This document shows, one piece after another, positions 1 to 8,567 of a DNA stretch of 64,000 nt. Under the pieces are notes generated by a model, which was not told where the DNA came from, ran no database searches, and worked only from the letters and a program-made list of their open reading frames with translations. Position 1 is the first letter of the stretch; each line of letters opens with the position of its first letter. Both the position numbers and the translations under genes were made by a program. The stretch covers positions 248,001-312,000 of the forward strand of contig DJWO01000014.1 in assembly GCA_002441005.1 (NCBI GenBank), given 5' to 3'. Origin of the DNA: Candidatus Aminicenantes bacterium UBA6228 (GTDB taxonomy: Bacteria > Acidobacteriota > Aminicenantia > Aminicenantales > Saccharicenantaceae).

Positions 1-1656
1 ATTAATGCCGATGGCTGGTCAGCTGAGATGGCCATCCCCTTCAAATCCCTGCGATTCTCTTCTGCCCCAGAACAAGTCTGGGGAATTAACTTTATGCGTT
101 ATATTCACCGGTTAAATGAGACTGATTACTGGACAGCGGTCAGCCGCGATCTGCCCAGGCTGCAACAAATGGCCGAACTCCAGGGAATGATGGGGATAAA
201 GTCAGGGCATAATCTTGAAATTTTTCCTTATGCCGGTGTCCGCTCGACCCGCTGGGCCGGAGAAAAAGATGATAAGCTGGCAGTTGGAGCTGATCTTAAA
301 TACGGGATAAAGCCCAATCTTTACCTTGATGTGACGGCCAGTCCTGATTTCAGCCAGGTCGAATCCGATCCCTTCATTTACCAGCTCTCCCCTTATGAAA
401 GATACTTCAGTGAGCGGCGGCCCTTCTTCACTGAAGGCAGCCAGTATTTCCAGCTGGCCACAGAAAACGGATATGACCTGTCAACTGAGGCCAGACTTTT
501 CTATTCGCGGCGAATCGGCGATCCGAGACTGGCCGCTAAAATTTCGGGCAAAACCGGCGGCTATTCTTTTGGCCTGCTGGGAGCCTTAAATAAGGAAGAA
601 TACGGCACTTCGGAATTTGGGGTGGTTAGAATTACCAAAGATATTTTCAAAAATTCTCAGATAGGTATCTATTATACAGGTGCCGGCGGCGAGACCAGCA
701 CCACTCACAATCTGGCGGCTGATTACAGTTTCAATTTTAAAGATATTTATTATTTGCGGGGAGCTCATGTTTTTTCTTTTAACTCCCAGGGAGGAAATGA
801 CCGTAACGGGCTTCACTTAGTTCAGTTTAACCGTGAACCTGATGCCGGCCTGCAACTAAATCTGGGCTTGGAAAGAATAGAAGACAAAGTTAATCTGCAA
901 GCAGGCTACCTGGACCGGGTCGATTTTCAATCCTGGCATTCGATGGTGGGTTATGCCTGGAGGTTCAACCGGGGAACCGTTCAGAGAGTCAGCTGGGATC
1001 TAACCGGGACACTCAGCCAGGATTCCCATGGACAGAAGGTGGCTGACCAGGTTGAATTTATGATGTTCTGGAATTTGTTTAACCGGATTGATTTTCATTA
1101 TGGTTTTTTCACTGGCAAAAATCAGTACCAGTTAATAACACCTTCAGGAGAGCTGGCCTGGAATGGCAGCTTTTTAAAAAATTATGGTGGGCATTTTGAT
1201 TTCGGCTGGGAGCGCGGCGGATTTCTGAAGGAAATTGACCTGGAAGCTGGCTGGGAAAAAAGAGGCATCTATAATGATGAATTCACCGCCGTCAGTCCCG
1301 GCACCGAGTTTACCCTGGAAAGCTCTGTGTCTTTAAGACCGCGCAGCAATCTGGAGCTGTCGGCCGGGGCTGATTGGATAAGTCAGAAGATATCCTCAAC
1401 CGGTGAAACCGTTTTCGAGGGTTTAACTTACGAAGCCTCTATTCATTATCAGCTGACCAGAGAACTCTTCTTAACTACCAGGCTTCTCGGCGAGACCAGA
1501 GAAGATCAATATAATTTTGATTTCCTGGTTGGCTACTATTTTGGAGCAGGAAACATTATTCAACTCAGCTTCAAAAAAAGCCAGAGAAAAGAATTCTTAG
1601 AAACTGAAAAGGGACACTCTTTCACTCTTAAACTTTCTTATCTTTTCCGCCTGTAG
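1..1656 (+). CDS. DUF5916 outer-membrane protein, 5'-truncated
   Basis: The reading frame is open from base 1 and enters from outside the window, so the internal ATG at 28 is not the start. The first visible residues (GWSAEMAIPFKSLRF) match the end of the CBM9-like N-terminal domain that precedes DUF5916. The stretch with SPDFSQVESD and ERRPFFTEG is the DUF5916 hallmark. The rest is rich in alternating aromatic and polar strands and ends in a terminal aromatic-type motif (SYLFRL), as in an outer-membrane beta-barrel. Family members are secreted or outer-membrane proteins of unknown function, often near peptidases and TonB systems. The ligand cannot be inferred. Confidence 0.82.
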   Translation: MNADGWSAEMAIPFKSLRFSSAPEQVWGINFMRYIHRLNETDYWTAVSRDLPRLQQMAELQGMMGIKSGHNLEIFPYAGVRSTRWAGEKDDKLAVGADLKYGIKPNLYLDVTASPDFSQVESDPFIYQLSPYERYFSERRPFFTEGSQYFQLATENGYDLSTEARLFYSRRIGDPRLAAKISGKTGGYSFGLLGALNKEEYGTSEFGVVRITKDIFKNSQIGIYYTGAGGETSTTHNLAADYSFNFKDIYYLRGAHVFSFNSQGGNDRNGLHLVQFNREPDAGLQLNLGLERIEDKVNLQAGYLDRVDFQSWHSMVGYAWRFNRGTVQRVSWDLTGTLSQDSHGQKVADQVEFMMFWNLFNRIDFHYGFFTGKNQYQLITPSGELAWNGSFLKNYGGHFDFGWERGGFLKEIDLEAGWEKRGIYNDEFTAVSPGTEFTLESSVSLRPRSNLELSAGADWISQKISSTGETVFEGLTYEASIHYQLTRELFLTTRLLGETREDQYNFDFLVGYYFGAGNIIQLSFKKSQRKEFLETEKGHSFTLKLSYLFRL

Positions 1657-1682
1657 GCTCGATTGAGTTGCCTTGGGGAAGA

Positions 1683-2609
1683 TCAATAAGCAACCAAAAA
1701 TAAAGTATCAACCACCTTTTCCGGGAAATAAGTTCCCCGCAGGCGCCGGATATCTTCCAGCGAAGAGATTTCTTCTGGCCCGATTCTAACTTTGCCCTGC
1801 TGGCTGAGTTTGATATAGAGCTCGGCCAGAGCTATGATCGAGGCCCCCAGCGGAATAACGGTCAGGCTTTTTTCCAGTTCATTAGCCTTCTGGCGATAAT
1901 GGACAAAATAAGTTTGAAGGACAGGTTGGACTTCATCCAGAATAAGGGCCGCTGTTTTGAGCATGATTTTTTCCCGGTCAGTCAGATTATTCTGAACAAA
2001 GTTCTCTTCGCTCATTAATTTCGAAGTCTGACTGAAAAGCGGCAGAAAATTTTGAAGCTCTTGAATATCGCTCAATAAAGCAGCTGATTTTATATTCTCC
2101 ACCTCGGCCTTGTTCAATTCCAGGACTTCCGCTATTTTACCAGCTAAATCGGCTATCTTTTCGGCCCGCGACTTTCCTTCCTCACCTACCTCCAGGTATT
2201 TAAGGACTATGGACAGAATACCCAGATAAGCTTTTTTTAAATTCAAAAGTTCACGTTCAGTCCTCTCACTCAGCGTCCCCACTATCCAGGCGGTCAAAAC
2301 AAGGAAGATAGCCCAGGAAATAAGAAAAAATAAATCATCCTGGCTTAAGAGAAATTTGACCCCGATGACTTCATAAGAAAAAACCAGATATAAAGCTTCA
2401 AGCAAAATACAGGTAATCGAAATCAGCAGGGCCCGTTTCCGGCCGAGGTAATAACCGGAGAAAATCACCGGCAGGAAAAAGAAATTAAGCAAAATGAATT
2501 TATAATGGACGAAAAAGCCGGCGCCCAGAATGACTAAAATGATAATCAGGGCAATAACCGTTTCCAGCTGCTTGCCTGATAAGCCCTTTTTTCCGGCTGC
2601 TGGCATCAT
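1683..2609 (-). CDS. Membrane protein with degenerate HD-GYP-like domain
   Basis: This 308-residue protein has about four hydrophobic N-terminal segments (roughly residues 17-120), then a soluble helical region. The soluble part follows the layout of HD-GYP phosphodiesterases: a helix equivalent to the one before the first metal ligand (YLEVGEEGKSRAEKIADLAG), an AALLSDI where active enzymes have AALLHDIG, and GASIIALAELY where they have an I-L-x-V-A-D-x-Y motif. The His and Asp ligands are missing, so it is probably catalytically dead and may sense or bind a ligand. The Shine-Dalgarno sequence (AGGAGG) almost touches the ATG at 2609; the ATG at 2606 is equally possible. It converges on the DUF5916 gene with 26 bases between stops. 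Confidence 0.6.
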   Translation of the reverse strand: MMPAAGKKGLSGKQLETVIALIIILVILGAGFFVHYKFILLNFFFLPVIFSGYYLGRKRALLISITCILLEALYLVFSYEVIGVKFLLSQDDLFFLISWAIFLVLTAWIVGTLSERTERELLNLKKAYLGILSIVLKYLEVGEEGKSRAEKIADLAGKIAEVLELNKAEVENIKSAALLSDIQELQNFLPLFSQTSKLMSEENFVQNNLTDREKIMLKTAALILDEVQPVLQTYFVHYRQKANELEKSLTVIPLGASIIALAELYIKLSQQGKVRIGPEEISSLEDIRRLRGTYFPEKVVDTLFLVAY

Positions 2610-2765
2610 GCCTCCTGGCCCGGTTGATTAGCCTTTGATGAGACTATTTTCTGATCACCTTATAGCATGATTCGAGGCCCAGGGTCAACATAAATAATAT
2701 TTTATTAAGCCAGCCAGAAAATCATTGACCGGAAGCACCTTAGCCCTTTTCCGGCCCTGATCCTC

Positions 2766-3581
2766 TTAAAATTTTATTTTCAAATTTACTCCCAGAACAG
2801 GTCCGGTGAGTTCCCATTTAAAATCCTGCTGGGTACCGGTGCTATCGGTGAAAGTTAATTTCTGGCCAACAGCCGCCGGGTCGTCAGGGGCTTTTTTGAT
2901 CTTAAAAGAGCTGATTGAACCAAAAGGACATCTAATGATGGCAGCCAGCGAAACTTTGCTCGATAACCTGTATTCTGCTCCGATTTCAGCATGGGGCAGG
3001 ACAGAATCGCCGGTAGCTACTGTTTTTCTTGAACCAGTATCAACTGTGTCCTCACCCTGAGTCCAGGTCCAGGACTCTTTCTCCGTATAACGGGCGAAAT
3101 AATAGCCAAGACCACCTCCCATATAGGCCTTGATTACCGAAAAGGGGAGATTAATTCTGACCGTAGCCGTGATAGGCATCACTGATAGGCCAATTTTCCC
3201 GGTCTCAGTTACGCCATAGGTTACCGAATCGACTGTCCCCCCTGAATCCAGAGAAGCAGTCAGAGTCCTGAAAGCATAATCAACTCCGAGAGCCAGGCCA
3301 ACCTGTTCACTGGCTCGAATTTCAAATTCTCCACCAACATTAACCGCCCCGCTCATCTTGCTCATTTCACCTAAATAATTGGTCAAACCAAAATCTTTTA
3401 GATAAGCTTCCAGAGCCTTCAGGTCGTTATTGATCACCGGTCTTAACTCATTATTGAATGTCTTGGAATGAGGAATAAAATAACCGCCTCTCAGGGAAAA
3501 GGAAAATTTCCGGTTATCTTCCTGAGCAGAAGCCAGCACCGACAGGGCCAGCAGGGCTATCACCAGCTGTTTTATTTTCAT
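2766..3581 (-). CDS. Outer-membrane beta-barrel protein, secreted
   Basis: The 271-residue product begins with a clear signal peptide (MKIKQLVIALLALSVLASAQ, cleavage after ASA). The mature part is full of Gly/aromatic alternating strands (for example SLRGGYFIPHS, YMGGGLGYYFARY, HAEIGAEYRL) and ends in a short strand, VNLKIKF, typical of a barrel assembled by Bam. It fits the small OmpA/OmpW-like porin fold seen in diderm bacteria. No family-specific motif identifies a substrate. A GGAGG ribosome-binding site lies just upstream of the ATG. It follows the SBBP-repeat gene on the same strand with 37 bases between them and may be co-transcribed. Confidence 0.65.
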   Translation of the reverse strand: MKIKQLVIALLALSVLASAQEDNRKFSFSLRGGYFIPHSKTFNNELRPVINNDLKALEAYLKDFGLTNYLGEMSKMSGAVNVGGEFEIRASEQVGLALGVDYAFRTLTASLDSGGTVDSVTYGVTETGKIGLSVMPITATVRINLPFSVIKAYMGGGLGYYFARYTEKESWTWTQGEDTVDTGSRKTVATGDSVLPHAEIGAEYRLSSKVSLAAIIRCPFGSISSFKIKKAPDDPAAVGQKLTFTDSTGTQQDFKWELTGPVLGVNLKIKF

Positions 3582-3618
3582 TCTTGCCTCCAGCCTTATC
3601 TTTGTTTATTTCCAATCT

Positions 3619-6600
3619 CTAAGGGAGTGGTCCATAGACTACCAGGTTATTAGTCTTGTCTTCCTCGGCCAACTTGTTTTCTGAATCAATAACGGCTATT
3701 AAATATTTTCCCGAAACATTCACACTGCCCTCTACATAGCGGGTAAACATCAGCTGCCGGCTGCTCTCAGCCAATAAGGGAAGGCTGATGGCTCTGGTAT
3801 TCAAAGGTATATCAAGACTCGTCCCATTAGAACTCAAATAATAGGCAACCGAATAACCCGAGGCGGCAGCCGCCTGGCCGATATTCTTTAGATCAAAAAA
3901 GCCAGTAATAATGGTGGTCCTGCCTAAAAATTTGGTTATTTTAAGATCACCCCAGGTTCCGGTCAGATCGGGCAACGGCGGCGGACCAAAGACCGCCATG
4001 ACCGTCATATTACCATTGATTATGACCGGAACAGTCGCCGTGGTAGCTGAAATATCTCCACTCCAGCCCTCAAAACCAGAATTCTCATCAGGCGTAGCTG
4101 TCAATTTGATCAGGGTACCAGAAGTGTAAGTCTGACTGCAAACTGAACCGCAATCAATCGCCTCATCATCACTGGTAACTGTGCCATTCCCTGAACCGGA
4201 TTTTAAAATAGTCAGAGTATAGCTGACCCCCTCGGGTGCAAACTTAGCCGTAATAGTTTTATCTGAATTCATCGTCACCGTCACCGAAGCGGCGGTACTG
4301 TAAATATCGCCACCCCAGCCGCCGAATAGATAACCAGTAGCTGGTGTAGCTACCAGGGTAACTTTCTCTCCGGCATCATAGACCTGAGAGTTATCAAAGC
4401 TGGAATCTATACCGCCATCGGTACTGACCACCTGACCCAGCCCGCTGACGTTAACCGTCATCAGATATTGATCAACTGACCCGAATTTGGCCACAAATAC
4501 ATCTGTCCCGCTCAAGCTGTCATCATAGGTTTCATCGGTTACCGGAAAGGCCGAAGAAGAAGTATAGCCGGTAACATAAACATTCCCGCTATTATCAAGA
4601 GCCAGGGCATAACCCAGGTCATCACCCACTCCCCCCAAATAAGTTGAGGCTAACAGCACCTGAAGATTGGCCGAGATTTTACTGAGTATGGCATCAAGGC
4701 TGCCACCAGTTGTCGTATCGTACGATCCACTAACTACCGGAAAATCATCTGACCTGGTCCAGCCGGTGAGATAAACATTATCATAAGGATCTACCGCTAT
4801 TGAGCGGCAATAATCTTCATCCCCACCCCCAAGGTAGGTAGAAGACAACAGGTAATCCAGGGAGCCGGACAGCTTCGAAATAAAAAGGTCATAGCTGCCT
4901 TTTAACGAACTTGAATAAGCACCGGTTAAGACTGGATAATCAGCCGAGGCCGTATAACCGGCTGCAAAAATATTTCCCTGATGATCAGGTGCCAGGGCGT
5001 AAATAAAATCGTCTTCGCTGCCGCCTAAACAAGTCGAAGCATAAATCTGGCTCAAATCAGCGCTGATCCGGAAAATAAATCCATCATAACCGCCATTTAC
5101 AGCCTGGTCATAAGCCCCGCTGGTTACCGGGAAATCGCTGGATTTAGTCCGGCCGGCGACATAGATCGTATATCCATAGCCATTGCTGACTGGAAGTTGA
5201 GTGAGTCCGGTGTTCTTTTTAAGAGAAGAATTATGGATGACACTCTCAGTGGCAGGTTGTTTTCCGATTGACGATTTTTCATCTGACTTTCGGCCAGACA
5301 CTTTTTCCCTTACTTCTGAACCGGTCAGGGTCTGACTGATATTAGTTTGAACAGAACCAGGTACCAGATAAGAACCGCCCAGAGCCAGAGCCGAACCAAT
5401 TTCATAGTCGCTTCCACCGGCAAAAGTTGAAGCTAACAGTCCCTGCAGGGAATTAGACAGTTCGGCCACATAAACGTCATAACCACCCTGATAAGTCTGG
5501 CTGTAAGTTCCGGGAGTAACCGGAAAATCAGCCGAGCTGGTGGTTCCGGTAAGATAGATATTGAGTGAGCTGTCCAGGAGTAAAGAAGCTCCATAATCCG
5601 TCCCGCTCCCGCCAAGATAAGTAGAAGCTAATAGACTACCCAGATCAGGCGAGAGCTTGGCCACAAAGGCGTCGTAATCTCCGCCCTGGTAAAAACCTTG
5701 ATAGGCACCAGGGATGATTGGGAAATCATTCGAACTGGTCACTCCAGCTAAATAAACATAGCCACTGCTATCCAGAGCCAGAGAATAAAGATAATCAGTT
5801 CCCAGGCCGCCAAGGTAAGTGGAAGCTTCCAGCGTTTTTAAATCGGAAGAAAGCCTGGAGACAAAAACATCATATTCGCCATGATAAGTACGGTCATAAG
5901 CACCTTCACTCACCGGAAAATCTCCCGATGAAGATAGCGTATAGCCAGCCACATAGACACGGCCAGTGCTATCAACAGCCAGGCAGAAGCCGCGGTCGTT
6001 ACCGGTCCCGCCCAGATAAGTAGCAGCTGACAGGATGCTCAAAGCCGGGTCTATGACCAGAGTCATTGCCGGATCATACGAACCGGTAACTTTAAATCCA
6101 TATTCATTCTGGCCTTTTAGTTCATAAGCCACCTCAACTCTGGTTTGCTGTCCATTTTCTTCCTGGAAACCGGCCGGCTTCATCATGGCCAGCTCCCCCT
6201 GACCGGTAGAGAGAATCAATTCTCCGGTCTGGTTAACCTGGAGAGAATCAACTCCGTCCACCCTGACTCTTATCTCTTCGGCTCTGGCCCCGGGTTGCAG
6301 ATAGAAAAGTTTTTCGACATTCTGGCCTGAAGCTTTTAGCCTGACCTCAATTCCAGGGGAAATGGCCCCCAGTGACAGGCTGTTATAACCGGCCAAACCC
6401 CTTTTCCAATTCCGGGGATTATTACCCTCAAAATAGGATAGGCGGCTGGGAGCTTCTTCCTGGCCGCAAGGAGAAAAAGTAGCTGGCGAGCCATCAGCGG
6501 TTAAAAAGCTTTCCCGGAAAAAAACCTGACGCTGGTTACCTCTGGTTTTACTTTCCGTCATTTCTGGCTTTAAAGAAACCGGGTTGACTGACTTCTCAGC

Positions 6601-6930
6601 TTCAATGGCCAGCCCCTTATCTTTTTCCTGGTTAACTAAAGTCAACGAATAAATCAGCTCCTGGTCAGTCACCAAAAATTTGCCTGAAAAAAGTCCGGCT
6701 TGATATTTTATCTGGCTTCTCCATTGTCCTTCATTGGCCACGAAAGGCAGCGACAGTCCAGCCAGTTCTATTTTGGGGCTGGCAGCCGGTATTTTCTTCA
6801 AGCTATAATGATCAGGCTGCAGTCTACCAGGAACATTCTTCTCTTTTAAGTCTTTCAGGACCGTTAAGGCTAAGACCACGGTCAGGGCCAAAGCCACACT
6901 ACTGATTATCTTCAAAGTTTTTATTTTCAT
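3619..6930 (-). CDS. SBBP-repeat beta-propeller surface protein with InlB-like and CARDB domains
   Basis: The start at 6930 is preferred over an upstream ATG at 6993 because GAGGAG precedes it and a signal/anchor segment (SSVALALTVVLALTVL) follows directly. The order is an N-terminal beta-rich domain like those before SBBP repeats, seven SBBP blades, each with a T-x-x-GG start (mostly TYLGG) and an A/T-G-x-T-x-S-x-x-F/YP core, two divergent InlB B-repeats (GGWGGDIYST and GFEGWSGDIS), and a C-terminal CARDB-like Ig domain. Seven blades make a closed propeller. A hydrophilic insert of about 50 residues breaks the fourth blade. This is a secreted or surface protein, probably for adhesion or binding; its ligand is unknown. 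Confidence 0.8.
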   Translation of the reverse strand: MKIKTLKIISSVALALTVVLALTVLKDLKEKNVPGRLQPDHYSLKKIPAASPKIELAGLSLPFVANEGQWRSQIKYQAGLFSGKFLVTDQELIYSLTLVNQEKDKGLAIEAEKSVNPVSLKPEMTESKTRGNQRQVFFRESFLTADGSPATFSPCGQEEAPSRLSYFEGNNPRNWKRGLAGYNSLSLGAISPGIEVRLKASGQNVEKLFYLQPGARAEEIRVRVDGVDSLQVNQTGELILSTGQGELAMMKPAGFQEENGQQTRVEVAYELKGQNEYGFKVTGSYDPAMTLVIDPALSILSAATYLGGTGNDRGFCLAVDSTGRVYVAGYTLSSSGDFPVSEGAYDRTYHGEYDVFVSRLSSDLKTLEASTYLGGLGTDYLYSLALDSSGYVYLAGVTSSNDFPIIPGAYQGFYQGGDYDAFVAKLSPDLGSLLASTYLGGSGTDYGASLLLDSSLNIYLTGTTSSADFPVTPGTYSQTYQGGYDVYVAELSNSLQGLLASTFAGGSDYEIGSALALGGSYLVPGSVQTNISQTLTGSEVREKVSGRKSDEKSSIGKQPATESVIHNSSLKKNTGLTQLPVSNGYGYTIYVAGRTKSSDFPVTSGAYDQAVNGGYDGFIFRISADLSQIYASTCLGGSEDDFIYALAPDHQGNIFAAGYTASADYPVLTGAYSSSLKGSYDLFISKLSGSLDYLLSSTYLGGGDEDYCRSIAVDPYDNVYLTGWTRSDDFPVVSGSYDTTTGGSLDAILSKISANLQVLLASTYLGGVGDDLGYALALDNSGNVYVTGYTSSSAFPVTDETYDDSLSGTDVFVAKFGSVDQYLMTVNVSGLGQVVSTDGGIDSSFDNSQVYDAGEKVTLVATPATGYLFGGWGGDIYSTAASVTVTMNSDKTITAKFAPEGVSYTLTILKSGSGNGTVTSDDEAIDCGSVCSQTYTSGTLIKLTATPDENSGFEGWSGDISATTATVPVIINGNMTVMAVFGPPPLPDLTGTWGDLKITKFLGRTTIITGFFDLKNIGQAAAASGYSVAYYLSSNGTSLDIPLNTRAISLPLLAESSRQLMFTRYVEGSVNVSGKYLIAVIDSENKLAEEDKTNNLVVYGPLP

Positions 6931-7295
6931 CGATCTCCTCACTTGCTTTTTTATTTTTTCCACCGCCTGTATCTTGGATAAAAAGAGCCTCATGGCTGGC
7001 GTTTATTACTAAAACTATCAATAAAACAAAACCGATGCAGCCACGATCAACTTCCGGCTTGACCTGGGTGGTCTTCAGATTCCCCAAGCCTCGCTTATAA
7101 TCTTTAAACAGCCGTCACGGCGGTTTTTATTATAACTTTTGTCAGCCAAAAAGTCTTTATAAAATCAAAAAATAAAAGGCGGCCGGCTGAAGAAAATTCA
7201 ATTTTTTCAGACCGGTTGATAAATATTTTGATTTTCCCCGTCGTTATATTATATAAATCATAAGTAAGTATGAGATAAAAGCTAAGGCGGGTAAA
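6931..7295. other. Divergent intergenic region, no gene seen
   Basis: This 365-base stretch separates the leftward SBBP-repeat gene from the rightward efflux operon. It is AT-rich near 7190-7270 and carries a candidate promoter for the efflux operon. A small hairpin (GCCG-TCA-CGGC, flanked by AAC/GTT) at 7107-7125 is followed by a T-run on the plus strand and could be a weak terminator or leader structure. Short open frames here have no ribosome-binding site or family resemblance. Confidence 0.5.
7228..7257 (+). promoter_or_regulatory. Candidate promoter of the RND efflux operon
   Basis: TTGATT at 7228-7233 and TATAAA at 7252-7257 are separated by 18 bases, close to the sigma-70 consensus. 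The -10 lies 38 bases before the adaptor ATG. Several overlapping TATA-like hexamers make the exact -10 uncertain. Confidence 0.4.
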
Positions 7296-8546
7296 ATGGT
7301 TCACCATCGCAAAACCCTTTTAATAACGCTCGCGGTTATAATTGTCATTGTTCTGGTCGCCGGTGGCTACTGGCTTAGCCAAAAGAAACCAGCCGAAAAA
7401 TCTTCAGCGGCTGAAGGCCAGCCAGCTTCGGCTGCGGCCAATGAAAGCCAGGCAGTTGCTCCGATCCCGGTTAAGGTAGCCAGGGCTGAAATCAAGGACC
7501 TGGAAAAGCGGATTAAGTCACCAGGTGAAGTCTACACCGAAAAAAATGTGATTCTCAAAGCCGAAGTCAGCGGAATTTTGAAAAAACTCCACGTTCAGGA
7601 AGGGAAACATGTTCGTCAGGGCGAGTTGTTAGCCGAGCTGGATGACACTTTCTACCGGCTCAGGCTTGAAGAGAACGAAGCAGCCAGACTGAAGGCTCTG
7701 TCCGAACTTTTGCTTGACCGGTTATTTCAGGAACCAGGCTTGACCGCACCTAAGACTGAAGATAATACCGACCTTAAAAAAGCCGAAGAAGCCTTCAAAA
7801 AAGCCGAGAAGGCTTATCGGGACGGTCTGATTTCTCAGGCCCAGTTCGAAAGGGCCCGCCTGGACTATGAACTGGCTCAAATCGGCAGCGGGCTCAAGCG
7901 CGATGAAATTATTGCCTCCTCCAAAGGCCTGACTCAGGCCGAGGTCAATGCCAAAATCGCCCGCCTTGAACTGGAAAAGACCAGAATAACAGCGCCTTTC
8001 TCGGGAATAATTACCGGGATCAAGGTCGCCCCGGGAGAGACAATTGATACCGGCCGGGAACTATTTACCCTGGTTGATGTCAGCCAGTTAAAAATTACAG
8101 CCAAGGTGCTGGAAACAGAAGTCAGCAAGATTAAAGTTGGCCGGGAAGCCGACACCCGCTTTAGTGCTTTTCCTGGTCGAGTCTTCACAGGAGAGGTAGT
8201 AGCCGTCAGCCCCATTATAAATAAAGAAGATAAAACCTGCAGCGTTTTTATCGGATTGAACAATCCGGCCGAAGAAATTAAGCCTGGCATGCATGCCGAG
8301 ATAGAGATTGTCACCGAAATCTTCCCCAGGCGCCTGCTGGTGCCTCAAGCGGCAGTCCTGGTCCGCGGTGGCCGGCCGCTGGTTTTTGTCATTGAAAATG
8401 GTCTGGCTAAATGGCGATATATTCAAACTGGTCAGGAAAATCAGGAATATGTAGAAGTCCTCGATGGGGTCAAAGAAGGTGAACCGGTCATTGTGGAAGG
8501 CCATATGACCCTGGCCCATGATTCAGCGGTGAGAATTGTTGAATAA
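7296..8546 (+). CDS. RND efflux periplasmic adaptor subunit (HlyD/AcrA type)
   Basis: This membrane-fusion protein links an inner-membrane RND pump to an outer-membrane channel. Residues about 8-28 form an N-terminal membrane anchor, followed by an Ala/Ser/Glu-rich linker. The first half-lipoyl motif (LKAEVSGILKKLHVQEGKHV) precedes a charged alpha-helical hairpin (about 110-200). The second half-lipoyl motif (ITAPFSGIITGIKVAPGE) and beta-barrel/membrane-proximal domains complete the family order. Its 416 residues are normal for the family. It is the first gene of a three-gene operon, 21 bases before the first RND permease. Confidence 0.93.
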   Translation: MVHHRKTLLITLAVIIVIVLVAGGYWLSQKKPAEKSSAAEGQPASAAANESQAVAPIPVKVARAEIKDLEKRIKSPGEVYTEKNVILKAEVSGILKKLHVQEGKHVRQGELLAELDDTFYRLRLEENEAARLKALSELLLDRLFQEPGLTAPKTEDNTDLKKAEEAFKKAEKAYRDGLISQAQFERARLDYELAQIGSGLKRDEIIASSKGLTQAEVNAKIARLELEKTRITAPFSGIITGIKVAPGETIDTGRELFTLVDVSQLKITAKVLETEVSKIKVGREADTRFSAFPGRVFTGEVVAVSPIINKEDKTCSVFIGLNNPAEEIKPGMHAEIEIVTEIFPRRLLVPQAAVLVRGGRPLVFVIENGLAKWRYIQTGQENQEYVEVLDGVKEGEPVIVEGHMTLAHDSAVRIVE

Positions 8547-8567
8547 GGGTGGCCAGGAGAAGAACAG

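Noticed and set aside
7104..7307. Leftward open frame of 67 codons upstream of the efflux operon
   Set aside because: No ribosome-binding site, no family resemblance, and it overlaps the candidate efflux promoter and the adaptor start.
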